Assembly: GCF_003049645.1 (NCBI RefSeq)
Contig: NZ_PYWK01000006.1
Location: 17,829 to 81,828 of the forward strand
From: Metasolibacillus fluoroglycofenilyticus
GTDB taxonomy: Bacteria > Bacillota > Bacilli > Bacillales_A > Planococcaceae
DNA: 64,000 nucleotides
Reading direction: 5' to 3'
Below are positions 45,177-54,342 of this stretch, in pieces (position 1 is the first letter of the stretch; each line of letters opens with the position of its first letter). The position numbers were made by a program, and so were the translations under genes. The notes below the pieces were generated by a model that ran no database searches, was not told where the DNA came from, and worked only from the letters and a program-made list of their open reading frames with translations.

Positions 45177-46116
45177 TATTCGCACAACACCAACACCACC
45201 AATAAAAACGCCACTTTCACAACGTCGATTAAAAACAAAACCGGCACTAATGATACTAGCGATTTTACTAGCAGGAAATTTGTTTTGGTTTATTATGTGG
45301 CTCTTGCCATCGAAAGATAAATCGAATAACGATGAGGTCGTTGCAACGATTGATGGAGATAATATCACACGTCAGCAATGGCTTGCTAAAATGGAAAGTA
45401 TGTATGGAAAAGAAACACTACAAGGCTTAGTCAATGAAGCTGTTATGGAAAAAGCAGCGAAGCAACATAAAATTAGCGTATCGGATGAGGAAGTTGATTT
45501 AGAGCTAGCATTAATGCACTCAACTCAGGATATTACAGACAGAACATTCCAAAGTCTTTCTGATAAGGAGCTGCGTCAAAAAGTCCGAACGCAATTGATT
45601 TTAGAAAAGGTATTAGCGAAGGACATTATTATTACAGAAGAAGCAGTTGAAGGCTTTTATCAGGATAATCAATCGCTCTACAATATACCGACATCGTATA
45701 GGACGAGCATGATTGTAGCAGATTCTAAAGAAAATATAGATAGTGTGTTGCAGGAGTTACAAAATGGCTCTGAATTTTCTGTGCTAGCAAGAGAGCGCTC
45801 AATTGATACCCCATCAGCTAGCTTAGGTGGCGATATAGGCTTTATTACGGAGCAGCAGGCGAATATTGATGCCGCTATATTGAAAGCTGTCGCCAAGCTA
45901 GAAAAAGGGACAACGAGTGAGGCGATTGTTTTAAGTGATGGTCGCTATGCTGTTTTGCATGTAAGCGAAGTTAAAGAGGGGCAATCCTTTACATTTGAAG
46001 ATGTGGCAGCGCATATTAAGCGTGTGTTAGCTGTGGAGCAATTATCGGCTAGCATAACGCCAGAAATCTTCTGGACAGACTATGATGTAAATTGGTTTTA
46101 TGGGGAAGCGAAATAG
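45160..46116 (+). CDS. Membrane-anchored PpiC-type peptidyl-prolyl isomerase (YacD-like)
   Basis: 318 residues. One N-terminal membrane helix ([20 protein letters not shown]) is followed by a SurA-N-like helical region and a parvulin domain ([38 protein letters not shown]). It would assist folding of exported proteins at the outer face of the membrane. The start at 45160 overlaps hslO by 17 bp; GGAAGG in hslO is a plausible ribosome binding site. It has the position of B. subtilis yacD. Confidence 0.85.
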   Translation: MKSTRNIRTTPTPPIKTPLSQRRLKTKPALMILAILLAGNLFWFIMWLLPSKDKSNNDEVVATIDGDNITRQQWLAKMESMYGKETLQGLVNEAVMEKAAKQHKISVSDEEVDLELALMHSTQDITDRTFQSLSDKELRQKVRTQLILEKVLAKDIIITEEAVEGFYQDNQSLYNIPTSYRTSMIVADSKENIDSVLQELQNGSEFSVLARERSIDTPSASLGGDIGFITEQQANIDAAILKAVAKLEKGTTSEAIVLSDGRYAVLHVSEVKEGQSFTFEDVAAHIKRVLAVEQLSASITPEIFWTDYDVNWFYGEAK

Positions 46117-46131
46117 CAGCTATAGCGTATT

Positions 46132-46180
46132 GAAAAAGTGAGGGGAGTGTCTGAAAAGTCGCCCCATCACTTTTTCTTTT
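46132..46180 (+). terminator. Terminator of coaX-hslO-ppiC
   Basis: GAAAAAGTGA.GGG (46132-46145) pairs with CCCCATCACTTTTTC (46162-46176) and is followed by TTTT. Confidence 0.85.
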
Positions 46181-46340
46181 TACTCTAAAGAAAGGGAGGT
46201 GTTTTCCAAAATAAACTGTAATTATAGCGAATTAATTAACTGAATTCTCTGTATCTGTTACTTTTATATTCTTTAATAAGGGTTTAACGAAAGATGAATA
46301 TTTTGAATGAGTTGATTCAAAAAATAGAAATGGCGATGCG

Positions 46341-46499
46341 ATGTTGAGCCATTTTAATACAACGATAGAACCAGTTTATATTAATACAGATACAGTATTT
46401 ATATTAGTAGATAATTGGTGGCGCGGAAAAGACAGCCGAGATTACGGTTCAATTTCAATAAAACAACTGAATGGAAAAGTTTTGGGTTATGAGAATTAA
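46341..46499 (+). pseudogene. Remnant of an unknown small gene
   Basis: A 52-codon frame (MLSHFNTTIEPVYINTDTVF onward, ending GKVLGYEN) with protein-like composition but no ribosome binding site. The same frame continues upstream (DSKNRNGDA) to a stop at about 46310, as expected from a truncated gene. It lies between the foldase and oppA. 46181-46340 shows nothing else. Confidence 0.35.
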
Positions 46500-46503
46500 A
46501 GGT

Positions 46504-46545
46504 GGCGTCCCAAAAAGCATGCGTGGTGCTGCTTTTTGGGCGTTT
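46504..46545 (+). terminator. Terminator-like hairpin before oppA
   Basis: GCGTCCCAAAAAGC (46505-46518) pairs with GCTTTTTGGGCG (46531-46542), followed by TTT. It shares the family A hairpin pattern and follows the gene remnant. 46546-46862 is AT-rich and holds no gene; it must contain the oppA promoter, which I could not place. Confidence 0.75.
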
Positions 46546-46862
46546 AGGTTATGTTTTATTATTTTTAAATAATTTCAAAGGGTTGGAAACAGTGCTTTAA
46601 AAATCGAACTGAAACGTAATTTATTTTCTAAAAACAAACAAATATTTGTCTTTTTTGTGTCAAATCTATTTTAAAAAGCATATTATTGAAGAAAATTAGA
46701 ATTCCTATTGATTTTATAAGAATTGACGAATATAATAACTTTATTGAAAATTGATTCGCGAATTTCAATGGAAAATAATATACATAGAAATTACTAAATT
46801 TTTTTTGTGTAAAACCAAGTAAATTTATATGTTAAATAAAATTAGAAGGAAGGTAAAGTTTA

Positions 46863-48593
46863 ATGAGTTTGAAAAAATTTATTAATGTAGTAGGAATTAT
46901 TGGTTTAAGCGCATTCCTTGTAGCTTGTGGTGGAAATGATTCGGCTACTGAAACGAATAAGCAAGATGTTTCGGCGGAGCAATCGGAAGGCGGACAAAAA
47001 ATAGTTGTTGAAGATGCGGTTATTCCAGCAGAAAACCCAGCAGCTTCACCAGAAACGGCAATTAAACGCGGGGATACAGTTGTAGTTGGCTTGCAAGAGC
47101 CTGGCGGTGTATTTACGCCATATTTTAATACAAGTGGCTATGATGGAAACGTACAGTCTGTTATGTTTGAGCCTTTAGTAGATATTAATGCAAAAGGTGA
47201 AACGGTAGCAGGCTTAGCAGAGGACTGGGTTATTTCAGAAGACGGCTTAGTATACACATTTACTTTGCGTGATGGGTTAAAATTTGATGACGGTACACCT
47301 TTAACAGCGGAAGATATCGAATTTACATTAACTTTATTACATGACCCAGCGTATGCAGGTAACACAGATATTACAGAAGCAAGCATCGTTGGCGGGTTAG
47401 ACTACAAAAATGGTGATGCGACAAGTATTTCGGGTATTACGGTAATTGATGAGCGCACAATTGAGATTACGACAGATAAAGTAAGTGCTCGTACTTTACG
47501 TTTACTAGGCGGTGCAGTGCTGAAAAAGGATTACTATGGCAATGGCTATGTGAAAGGTAATTTAGATTATTTAGCCGCATTACATCAAAAGCCAATTGGG
47601 GCGGGTCCATACCGATTTGTTGCTTACTTACCGGGGCAAGAAATTCGTTATGAGGCGAACGAGCATTATTATGGTGGTGCACCAAAAGCAAAAGGCTTTA
47701 TTTATAAAACAACTGTTGGGGATGCACAGCAATTCTTCCAAACAGGTGAGTTAGATTATAGTGCATTAGCGGCAAACCAAGATAATTTTGAGTTTTTACA
47801 AGCATTAGGCTTCGCAGATATTAATATTTATACATCTTCAGCTTATGGCTATATGGTATTTAATCATGAAAAAGAGGTGTTTAAAGACCCGAAAGTGCGC
47901 CAAGCATTTTCATTGGGACTAGACCGTCAAACAATCATTAGCACATACTATCAAGGTTTTGCACAAGTAGCAAACGTACCTGTATCTCCGACATCATGGG
48001 CATATACTGCTGATGTAGGTTCGACTGATTATAATCCAGAAAAAGCGAAAACTTTATTAGAAGAGGCAGGTTGGACTGTCGGGTCAGATGGTATTCGTGA
48101 AAAAGATGGTAAAAAGCTTACAGTATATTACTTTACGACAGCAGGTGGCCTAGGCGATACGTTAATTCCAATTGCGAAGGAAAACTATAAAGAAATCGGC
48201 ATCGATTTACAAGTGGAGCAAATGGACTTTAATGCGTTGTTAGCACGTGTAGATAAAGGTGACCATGATTTAGCTTCTTTCACAACAACAATGTTACCTG
48301 ACCCGTATAACGGTGTTGAAGGCTTCCATTCGAAAAGCAATAACTCAACATTTAAAGGCTATGGTGATGAAGAGATTGACGCATTAATCGAGGCGACAAT
48401 TGGAACGAATGATATTGCAGAACGTACAGCTGCATTCCATGAATTATACGAGGCATTAGAGGAAAATCCACCAGTGATTTATATGGCTTATACAAAGGTA
48501 TTAAGTGGTGCTAATGCACGTATTGAAGGTTTCGAGCCAAATGGCTACCGCGGTATTGCAAGTAGCTTGCGCAATTTACAATTAGCGGAGTAA
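46863..48593 (+). CDS. Peptide ABC transporter substrate-binding lipoprotein
   Basis: 576 residues of the SBP_bac_5 family. The lipobox is LSAFLVACGG, with Cys21 as the lipidation site. The mature part has the family segments LAEDWVISEDGLVYTFTLRD and KDPKVRQAFSLGLDRQTII. It captures oligopeptides (or nickel/other small ligands) outside the cell for the permease encoded downstream. GAAGGAAGG precedes the ATG. It is separated from the permease genes by 635 bp of non-coding sequence, which could adjust the ratio of binding protein to transporter. Confidence 0.9.
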   Translation: MSLKKFINVVGIIGLSAFLVACGGNDSATETNKQDVSAEQSEGGQKIVVEDAVIPAENPAASPETAIKRGDTVVVGLQEPGGVFTPYFNTSGYDGNVQSVMFEPLVDINAKGETVAGLAEDWVISEDGLVYTFTLRDGLKFDDGTPLTAEDIEFTLTLLHDPAYAGNTDITEASIVGGLDYKNGDATSISGITVIDERTIEITTDKVSARTLRLLGGAVLKKDYYGNGYVKGNLDYLAALHQKPIGAGPYRFVAYLPGQEIRYEANEHYYGGAPKAKGFIYKTTVGDAQQFFQTGELDYSALAANQDNFEFLQALGFADINIYTSSAYGYMVFNHEKEVFKDPKVRQAFSLGLDRQTIISTYYQGFAQVANVPVSPTSWAYTADVGSTDYNPEKAKTLLEEAGWTVGSDGIREKDGKKLTVYYFTTAGGLGDTLIPIAKENYKEIGIDLQVEQMDFNALLARVDKGDHDLASFTTTMLPDPYNGVEGFHSKSNNSTFKGYGDEEIDALIEATIGTNDIAERTAAFHELYEALEENPPVIYMAYTKVLSGANARIEGFEPNGYRGIASSLRNLQLAE

Positions 48594-48609
48594 TTAATTA
48601 GCATTCGTT

Positions 48610-48815
48610 GGGGCTGTCCAAAAAGCTGTGCATAGTCGGCATTTTGGACAGTAGCGATGATGTTTCACAAAATGATGATTCATATAAACAGAGAGCGCCT
48701 CTTTTAAAGATGTGATAAACATTGGCTTTAGTAGTGTTACCTTTCAGAAAAGTGGAGCGATGTAAACTTTTATTTCAATGGAATGTCAAAACAAAATGGA
48801 CTTTTAGATAATCCC
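48610..48815 (+). repeat. Family A repeat, copy 4
   Basis: About 80-85% identical by eye to copy 3 over its whole length. It begins GGGGCTGTCCAAAAAGC; its right end is diverged (CTTTTAGATAATCCC). Flanking CATTCG and CGAATG extend the inverted symmetry. It sits 17 bp after the oppA stop codon. Confidence 0.85.
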
Positions 48816-48840
48816 GACGAATGTGGGAAATTCAATTCAA

Positions 48841-49193
48841 CGAGGGGTAGTTCCATACTTCCTGTTGCAAAGAGGAACCCAGTCTAAGACTATTGCATAC
48901 TAAGATACCGATTAAGTGATCAATGTCATGTTGTCCAGACTTGCGGCGGATGTTACAGATTTTGAAGGAAGACCTGCACGATGCAGGTCAGTTGACCGTT
49001 GTCACACGACGTGGCGGTTTTAGGTTAACTTCCACCACCGAGCCCGAAAAAATCTGGACGCAATTACGCCGGGGCGTAATTGATTTTTGTAAAAGTAATG
49101 AAAAATCCGCTTTACTTGTCGGAGAGAAGCGCTGTAATCCTCTTTTTTGGGGTTACTCGTTCCACTTTCTGAATAAGTGGGAGCGGATTTTTC
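48841..49193 (+). other. Highly structured oppA-oppB spacer
   Basis: Hairpins: GGG.AGTTCC (from 48844) with GGAACCC; GACCTGCA (48971-48978) with TGCAGGTC (48982-48989); CAATTACGCC (49061-49070) with GGCGTAATTG (49073-49082) followed by ATTTTTG, terminator-like; and a perfect 12-bp helix GAAAAATCCGCT (49100-49111) with AGCGGATTTTTC (49182-49193) enclosing GTAATCC/GGGGTTAC and CCACTT/AAGTGG. The GC content is higher than the surroundings. An open frame crosses it but has no good ribosome binding site. It could be an attenuator, riboswitch-like element or relic of a mobile RNA. Confidence 0.5.
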
Positions 49194-49228
49194 TTTGAAA
49201 ATTTTAAAAAGCAGAAAGGAATGAGCTA

Positions 49229-50188
49229 ATGAAGGGCTATGTTGTGAAGAGACTTCTTTACATGATTCCAACATTATTTGGGGCATCGATTTTAATTTTC
49301 TTTTTATATTCCTTAGTACCGGGAAATTTCATTGATGCAGACCAAAATCTAACGGCTGAACGAAAAGCAGAATTGTATGAATTGCATGGATATAATGAGC
49401 CAGTCGTTATTCGTTATTTTATTTGGCTAAAAAATTTATTAAAAGGTGATTTAGGCTATTCGCTACAGTTTCAATTACCTGTTGGTGAAGTAATCGGAAA
49501 TTACATATGGAGTTCGTTTATCGTAGCGCTGGCATCGTTAATTTTGACGTGGTTAATCGCTATTTTAGTTGGAATCATATCAGCGATTCGACAATATTCA
49601 ATATGGGATACATTTATAACAATTATTGTCTTTGCTGCAATGGCAACACCATCTTTTTTCCTAGGGTTAGTAATTATTAAAATATTTGCGGTTGATTTAG
49701 GGTGGCTGCCTGCTGGGGGCATGATTACTACTGGCAGTAACTTTACGGGCTGGGATTATGTAAAAGATGTGGCAGAGCATATGATTTTGCCCGTTCTCGT
49801 CTTAACAATGCTTGGTATAGGCGGCTTAACGCGTTATTTCAGAACCAATATGCTGGAAGTGATTAAGCAGGATTTTATGCGGACTGCTCGGGCTAAAGGA
49901 TTGAAGGAGCGAGTTGTTATTTTTAAACATGGCTTACGAAACGCATTATTACCTGCGATTACTCTGTTTAGCTTTGAGCTACCGGCTTTATTTGGCGGTG
50001 CGATTATTACAGAGCAAATTTTTAACTGGCCGGGCATAGGTGCGATTTATATGCAGGCATTTTCAGTACGTGATTATCCGCTGTTAATGGGCTTCACGAT
50101 GTTTATCGCGGTGCTAACAGTGCTTAGTAATTTACTGGCGGATATTTTGTACGGAATTGCTGACCCACGAGTACGGGTGAAAAAATAA
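49229..50188 (+). CDS. Peptide ABC transporter permease, OppB type
   Basis: 319 residues with six hydrophobic helices, starting YVVKRLLYMIPTLFGASILI-like (MKGYVVKRLLYMIP). The inner-membrane signature is in RTARAKGLKERVVIFKHGLR, the EAA loop that contacts the ATPases. GAAAGGAATG precedes the start. It pairs with the OppC-like protein to form the channel. It is the first gene of a tight four-gene block. Confidence 0.92.
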   Translation: MKGYVVKRLLYMIPTLFGASILIFFLYSLVPGNFIDADQNLTAERKAELYELHGYNEPVVIRYFIWLKNLLKGDLGYSLQFQLPVGEVIGNYIWSSFIVALASLILTWLIAILVGIISAIRQYSIWDTFITIIVFAAMATPSFFLGLVIIKIFAVDLGWLPAGGMITTGSNFTGWDYVKDVAEHMILPVLVLTMLGIGGLTRYFRTNMLEVIKQDFMRTARAKGLKERVVIFKHGLRNALLPAITLFSFELPALFGGAIITEQIFNWPGIGAIYMQAFSVRDYPLLMGFTMFIAVLTVLSNLLADILYGIADPRVRVKK

Positions 50189-50204
50189 GCGAGGAGTTGA
50201 AATT

Positions 50205-51125
50205 GTGGAAAGTAGTGCTGCAACGCTAAAGAAAAATAAAAAACTACCGAAGCCTTCTTCATTATTAAGGCAAATCGTAAGGCGTTTTTTGCAAAATAAA
50301 ATGTCGCTTATTGGATTAGCGTTTTTAATATTTATTATTTTATTGTCTTTTATAGGACCTTTTTTTTCGCCGCATATAAATTTAGGCGTTGACCCAACGA
50401 AAATAAATCAAGCACCGAGTGCCGAGCATTGGCTTGGAACGGATAAATTAGGGCGCGATGTATTAACGCGCTTAATGTTAGCTGGACGCATTTCGCTATT
50501 AGTCGGATTAGGTGCGATGGTTATGTCCGTTGTCATTGGGGGCGTGTTAGGCATTGTCTCTGGTTTTTATCGCGGTATTGTCGACCAAATTATTATGCGC
50601 ATTGCTGATGTGTTAATGACATTGCCTGGATTGCCATTACTATTTATTATGGCGGCGATTTTATCAGAATGGAAAGTGCCTACGGAGTACCGCATTTATA
50701 TCGTCATGCTTATGTTAAGTATTGTCGGTTGGCCGGGCTTGGCACGACTTGTGCGCAGTCAAATTTTGAGCCTAAGTGAGCGTCAATTTATGCAGGCAAC
50801 AGAGGCGCTCGGCTTGCGTGATAGCCGTAAGTTATTCAAGCATTTATTGCCGAATATAGTGCCCCTCTTAATTGTCTCGGGTACATTAAGCGTTGGTGGC
50901 GCAATTTTAAGTGAATCAACATTGAGCTTCTTTGGATTAGGTGTTGTGCCACCAGATGCCTCGTGGGGGAATATGATTACTTCCGCCAATTCACTTATTG
51001 ATTTTCAAAAAAGACCTTGGCTATGGATTCCACCAGGTTTAGCTATATTTTTAACAGTTATTAGCATTAACTTATTAGGTGATGGGCTGCGTGACGCAAT
51101 TGATCCAAATATGAAAAGGAGGTAG
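50205..51125 (+). CDS. Peptide ABC transporter permease, OppC type
   Basis: 306 residues, GTG start with GAGGAG upstream. It has the OppC N-terminal extension, then LIGLAFLIFIILLSFIGPFF, APSAEHWLGTDKLGRDVL and the EAA loop QATEALGLRDSRKLFKHLLP. It lies 16 bp after oppB and 8 bp before oppD. It forms the second half of the peptide channel. Confidence 0.93.
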   Translation: MESSAATLKKNKKLPKPSSLLRQIVRRFLQNKMSLIGLAFLIFIILLSFIGPFFSPHINLGVDPTKINQAPSAEHWLGTDKLGRDVLTRLMLAGRISLLVGLGAMVMSVVIGGVLGIVSGFYRGIVDQIIMRIADVLMTLPGLPLLFIMAAILSEWKVPTEYRIYIVMLMLSIVGWPGLARLVRSQILSLSERQFMQATEALGLRDSRKLFKHLLPNIVPLLIVSGTLSVGGAILSESTLSFFGLGVVPPDASWGNMITSANSLIDFQKRPWLWIPPGLAIFLTVISINLLGDGLRDAIDPNMKRR

Positions 51126-51133
51126 GGACTGTT

Positions 51134-52117
51134 ATGGAAAATGCGGTGTTAGACGTTAAAAATCTTTTAACTCAATATTATACTGGCGATGGCGTTATTA
51201 ATGCTGTTCATGATGTTAGCTTTTCGATTCCAAAAGGGCAGACGGTATGCTTAGTAGGGGAGTCGGGCTGTGGAAAAAGCGCAGTCGCTATGTCCATTAT
51301 GGGATTGATTGATGCGGGTTCAGGTGGCATTAAGGACGGCGAAATTTTATTTGAAGGCAAAGATTTGTTAAAGATGAAAAAACATGAGCTACGTCAGCTC
51401 CGTGGTAATGATATTTCAATGATTTTCCAAGAGCCAATGACCTCTTTAAACCCCGTCTTAACAATTGGCGGTCAAATAATCGAACCGTTAATGGAGCATG
51501 AGCTCATTTCGAAAAAAGAAGCGAAAAAAAGAGCATTAGAGCTAATTGAGCTTGTTGGCATCGGGCGTGCAGAGGAAATTTTTAATAGCTATCCTCATGA
51601 ATTGAGTGGTGGTATGCTACAGCGTATTATGATTGCCATTGCTTTAGCATGCTCGCCTAATTTGCTTATTGCAGATGAGCCGACAACCGCTTTAGATGTA
51701 ACGATTCAAGCGCAAATTTTAGATTTGCTTCGTTCATTAAAAGAGCAAAGAGATATGTCGATGCTATTGATTACCCATGATTTAGGGGTAGTGGCAGAGG
51801 TGGCAGACTATGTCATCGTTATGTATGCGGGGAGGGTGATTGAGGAAGGGCCTGTTGTGGAGCTTTTCCAAAACCCTAAGCATCCATATACGAAAGGCCT
51901 GCTAAAGTCAAAGCCGGTTATTAATCAAAGGCAAGAGGAACTATATACAATTGCAGGGCAAGTGCCGAATTTAGCTACTTTAACACCTTCTTGTTATTTT
52001 AGTGAGCGCTGTGAGCAGTGTATGGCGATTTGTAACGAGCAAATGCCGGAAATCAAGGACTTGGATAATGGGCAAAGGGTAGCTTGCTGGCTATATGAAG
52101 AGGTGACAACGATATGA
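51134..52117 (+). CDS. Peptide ABC transporter ATPase, OppD type
   Basis: 327 residues. Walker A is LVGESGCGKSAVAMSIM, the signature LSGGMLQRIMIAIALACSPN, Walker B LLIADEPTTALD and H-loop ITHDLGVVAEV. The C-terminal oligopeptide-ABC domain carries Cys residues (CYFSERCEQCMAIC), typical of the iron-sulfur-binding tail of OppD/DppD. It overlaps the next gene by 4 bp. Confidence 0.93.
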   Translation: MENAVLDVKNLLTQYYTGDGVINAVHDVSFSIPKGQTVCLVGESGCGKSAVAMSIMGLIDAGSGGIKDGEILFEGKDLLKMKKHELRQLRGNDISMIFQEPMTSLNPVLTIGGQIIEPLMEHELISKKEAKKRALELIELVGIGRAEEIFNSYPHELSGGMLQRIMIAIALACSPNLLIADEPTTALDVTIQAQILDLLRSLKEQRDMSMLLITHDLGVVAEVADYVIVMYAGRVIEEGPVVELFQNPKHPYTKGLLKSKPVINQRQEELYTIAGQVPNLATLTPSCYFSERCEQCMAICNEQMPEIKDLDNGQRVACWLYEEVTTI

Positions 52118-53085
52118 CGAACGAAGCGCCATTAATAGAAGTGAAACATTTGAAAAAATATTTCGGTGAAAAGGGCGGATTATTTCAGCGTAACGCAAGT
52201 GTAGTAAAGGCTGTGGATGGTGTTAGCTTTCAAATTCACCGCGGTGAAACATTTGGTCTTGTAGGAGAGTCAGGGAGCGGCAAAAGTACGATTGGGAAGA
52301 GCATTTTGCGCCTTCAATCTATTACGGAGGGGGAGGTGCTGTTCGATGGCAAGGATTTGCATAAGCTTTCCAATGCAGAAATGCGCCATTTACGACCTAA
52401 AATACAATGTATCTTCCAAGACCCGTATAGCTCTCTAAATCCACGCATTCGTGTTGGTGATGCTATTGGGGAGGCATTGCTAGACCACGGGTTGTGCGAA
52501 AAGCATGAAGTGGCTGAGAAAGTGAAGGAAGTACTTGAAATATGCGGACTCTCTGAATACCATATGGAGCGTTATCCACATGAATTTAGCGGTGGTCAGC
52601 GTCAGCGAATCGGCATTGCACGTGCGATTATTTTGCAACCAGATTTTATTGTGGCGGATGAGCCTGTATCAGCATTAGACGTTTCCATTCAAGCTCAGAT
52701 TATTAATTTATTTAGCAAATTACAGCGTGAAAGAAATATTACTTTTCTTTTTATTTCGCATGATTTGAGTGTTGTGGAGCATTTATGTTCACGCATTGGC
52801 GTGTTATATTTAGGAACGATGATGGAATTAGGTAGCCGCGACCAGCTATACAGCAATCCGTTACATCCATATACAAAAGCACTTTTATCGGCTGTACCAA
52901 TCCCAGACCCGACATTAAAACGTGAGCGCATTATTTTAAAGGGAGATATTCCGAATCCTGCGAATCCACCAAGTGGCTGTAAATTTCATACGCGTTGTCC
53001 ATTTGCGACAGAGCGCTGTCAAGTAGAAGTGCCTGAATTTAGGGAAGTTGAGCGTGGTCGCTTCGTTGCCTGCCACCTTGTGTAA
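52114..53085 (+). CDS. Peptide ABC transporter ATPase, OppF type
   Basis: 323 residues. Walker A LVGESGSGKSTIGKSIL, signature FSGGQRQRIGIARAIILQPD, Walker B FIVADEPVSALD. The C-terminal KFHTRCPFATERCQVEVPEF again has the Cys pattern of this family. Its start overlaps oppD (ATGA). It ends the operon; no clear terminator follows before the cysK promoter. Confidence 0.93.
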   Translation: MTNEAPLIEVKHLKKYFGEKGGLFQRNASVVKAVDGVSFQIHRGETFGLVGESGSGKSTIGKSILRLQSITEGEVLFDGKDLHKLSNAEMRHLRPKIQCIFQDPYSSLNPRIRVGDAIGEALLDHGLCEKHEVAEKVKEVLEICGLSEYHMERYPHEFSGGQRQRIGIARAIILQPDFIVADEPVSALDVSIQAQIINLFSKLQRERNITFLFISHDLSVVEHLCSRIGVLYLGTMMELGSRDQLYSNPLHPYTKALLSAVPIPDPTLKRERIILKGDIPNPANPPSGCKFHTRCPFATERCQVEVPEFREVERGRFVACHLV

Positions 53086-53114
53086 AAAAATTTTGTATTA
53101 GGCTTATGAATGCG

Positions 53115-53144
53115 TTGACAACTTCTATACTTAATTGGTAATAT
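53115..53144 (+). promoter_or_regulatory. Promoter of cysK with possible CymR site
   Basis: TTGACA at 53115-53120, 18-bp spacer and TAATAT at 53139-53144. The overlapping ATACTTAATTGGTAATATG loosely resembles the CymR cysteine-repressor site, which controls cysK in B. subtilis. The promoter is clear; CymR control is an inference. Confidence 0.6.
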
Positions 53145-53198
53145 GTGAGTTAGGTAAAGTCTATAAACTTAGTAGGAATTATAGAGGGGATGAATGAG

Positions 53199-54128
53199 AT
53201 GAGTAAATTAGCAAATTCAATTGCAGATTTAGTAGGTCGTACACCGATTGTTAAGTTAAATAACGCAACTGGTGAAAACGAAGGCACAGTATATGTTAAG
53301 TTAGAATACTTCAATCCAGGCAGCTCTGTAAAGGATCGTCTTGCTTTAGCGATGATTGAAGCAGCGGAAAAAGACGGAACATTGCAAGCGGGCGGTACGA
53401 TTATTGAGCCGACAAGTGGGAACACAGGTATCGGTTTAGCGATGATTGCAGCAGCAAAGGGCTATAAAGCAATTTTAGTTATGCCTGAAACGATGAGCTT
53501 AGAGCGCCGTAACTTACTTCGCGCGTATGGTGCAGAATTAGTACTTACACCGGGTCCAGAAGGAATGAAAGGTGCAATTGCTAAGGCGGAGAGCTTATCG
53601 AAGGAGCATGGTTATTTTTTACCGCAGCAATTCGAAAACGAAGCAAATGCTGAAATTCATCGTTTAACGACGGGTCCAGAAATCGTAGAGGCATTTGAGG
53701 GCTTAAAGTTAGATGCATTTGTAGCGGGCATCGGTACAGGTGGAACAATTACTGGTGCAGGGGAAGTGCTAAAAGAGAAGTATCCAGAAATTGAAATTAT
53801 TGCAGTAGAACCACAGGATTCACCAGTGCTTTCTGGCGGTAATCCAGGTCCACATAAAATCCAAGGTATCGGTGCAGGTTTCGTCCCTAAGGTATTAAAT
53901 ACAGAAGTGTACAGCTCTGTATTTACTGTTGAAAACGAAACGGCATTTGAAGTAGCTCGCAAAGTAGCTCGTGAAGAAGGTATTTTATGCGGTATTTCTT
54001 CGGGCGCAGCGATTCACGCAGCAATCGAAACAGCTAAGCGTCTAGGTGCAGGAGCAAATGTATTAGCTGTTGTTCCATCAAATGGCGAACGTTATTTATC
54101 GACACCGTTATATCAATTTGAAGATTAA
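53199..54128 (+). CDS. cysK: Cysteine synthase A
   Basis: 309 residues. O-acetylserine sulfhydrylase, PLP-dependent. The PLP Lys is in [14 protein letters not shown] near residue 43; the substrate loop is [12 protein letters not shown] and the phosphate loop [10 protein letters not shown]. The C-terminal [14 protein letters not shown] matches the form that binds CymR and SAT. GAGGGG at 53184-53189 touches an ATG at 53190, so the ATG at 53199 is preferred. Confidence 0.95.
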   Translation: MSKLANSIADLVGRTPIVKLNNATGENEGTVYVKLEYFNPGSSVKDRLALAMIEAAEKDGTLQAGGTIIEPTSGNTGIGLAMIAAAKGYKAILVMPETMSLERRNLLRAYGAELVLTPGPEGMKGAIAKAESLSKEHGYFLPQQFENEANAEIHRLTTGPEIVEAFEGLKLDAFVAGIGTGGTITGAGEVLKEKYPEIEIIAVEPQDSPVLSGGNPGPHKIQGIGAGFVPKVLNTEVYSSVFTVENETAFEVARKVAREEGILCGISSGAAIHAAIETAKRLGAGANVLAVVPSNGERYLSTPLYQFED

Positions 54129-54138
54129 TTTTATTGAG

Positions 54139-54178
54139 TGGGGTGTGGGAGGCAACTGTCTCTCACACCCCTTTTTTG
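54139..54178 (+). terminator. Terminator of cysK
   Basis: GTGGGGTGTGGGAGgCA (from 54138) pairs with TG.CTCTCACACCCC, followed by TTTTTT. Confidence 0.9.
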
Positions 54179-54256
54179 GGAAACGGGTGTTTCAATGACT
54201 TTATATCAGTTTTTTGTGACAAAATCAAAATAGCTGCATCAAGTTTTTAGCGCAAA

Positions 54257-54296
54257 AGAAACTGTCTACAGAGGAATTCCTCTATAGACAGTTTCT
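54257..54296. repeat. 40-bp near-perfect palindrome upstream of pabB
   Basis: AGAAACTGTCTA (54257-54268), a central AGAGGAATTCCTCT (270-283 of this block) and TAGACAGTTTCT (54285-54296) form a palindrome with one mismatched pair. There is no T run on the + strand right after it (ATAATTTT). It lies about 47 bp before pabB and could be an operator, a terminator for the minus strand or a short mobile palindrome. Confidence 0.8.
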
Positions 54297-54342
54297 ATAA
54301 TTTTCGGGTTTAATAATAGTATACGTAAAGGGGTGTTACCAT

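Noticed and set aside
49100..49193. Group II intron domain V
   Set aside because: The 12-bp helix lacks the AGC triad, bulge and GNRA tetraloop of domain V.
48923..49198. 91-codon frame in the oppA-oppB spacer as a gene
   Set aside because: No good ribosome binding site; it coincides with four strong hairpins, and its codon use is unlike the neighbours. Kept only as a structured region.
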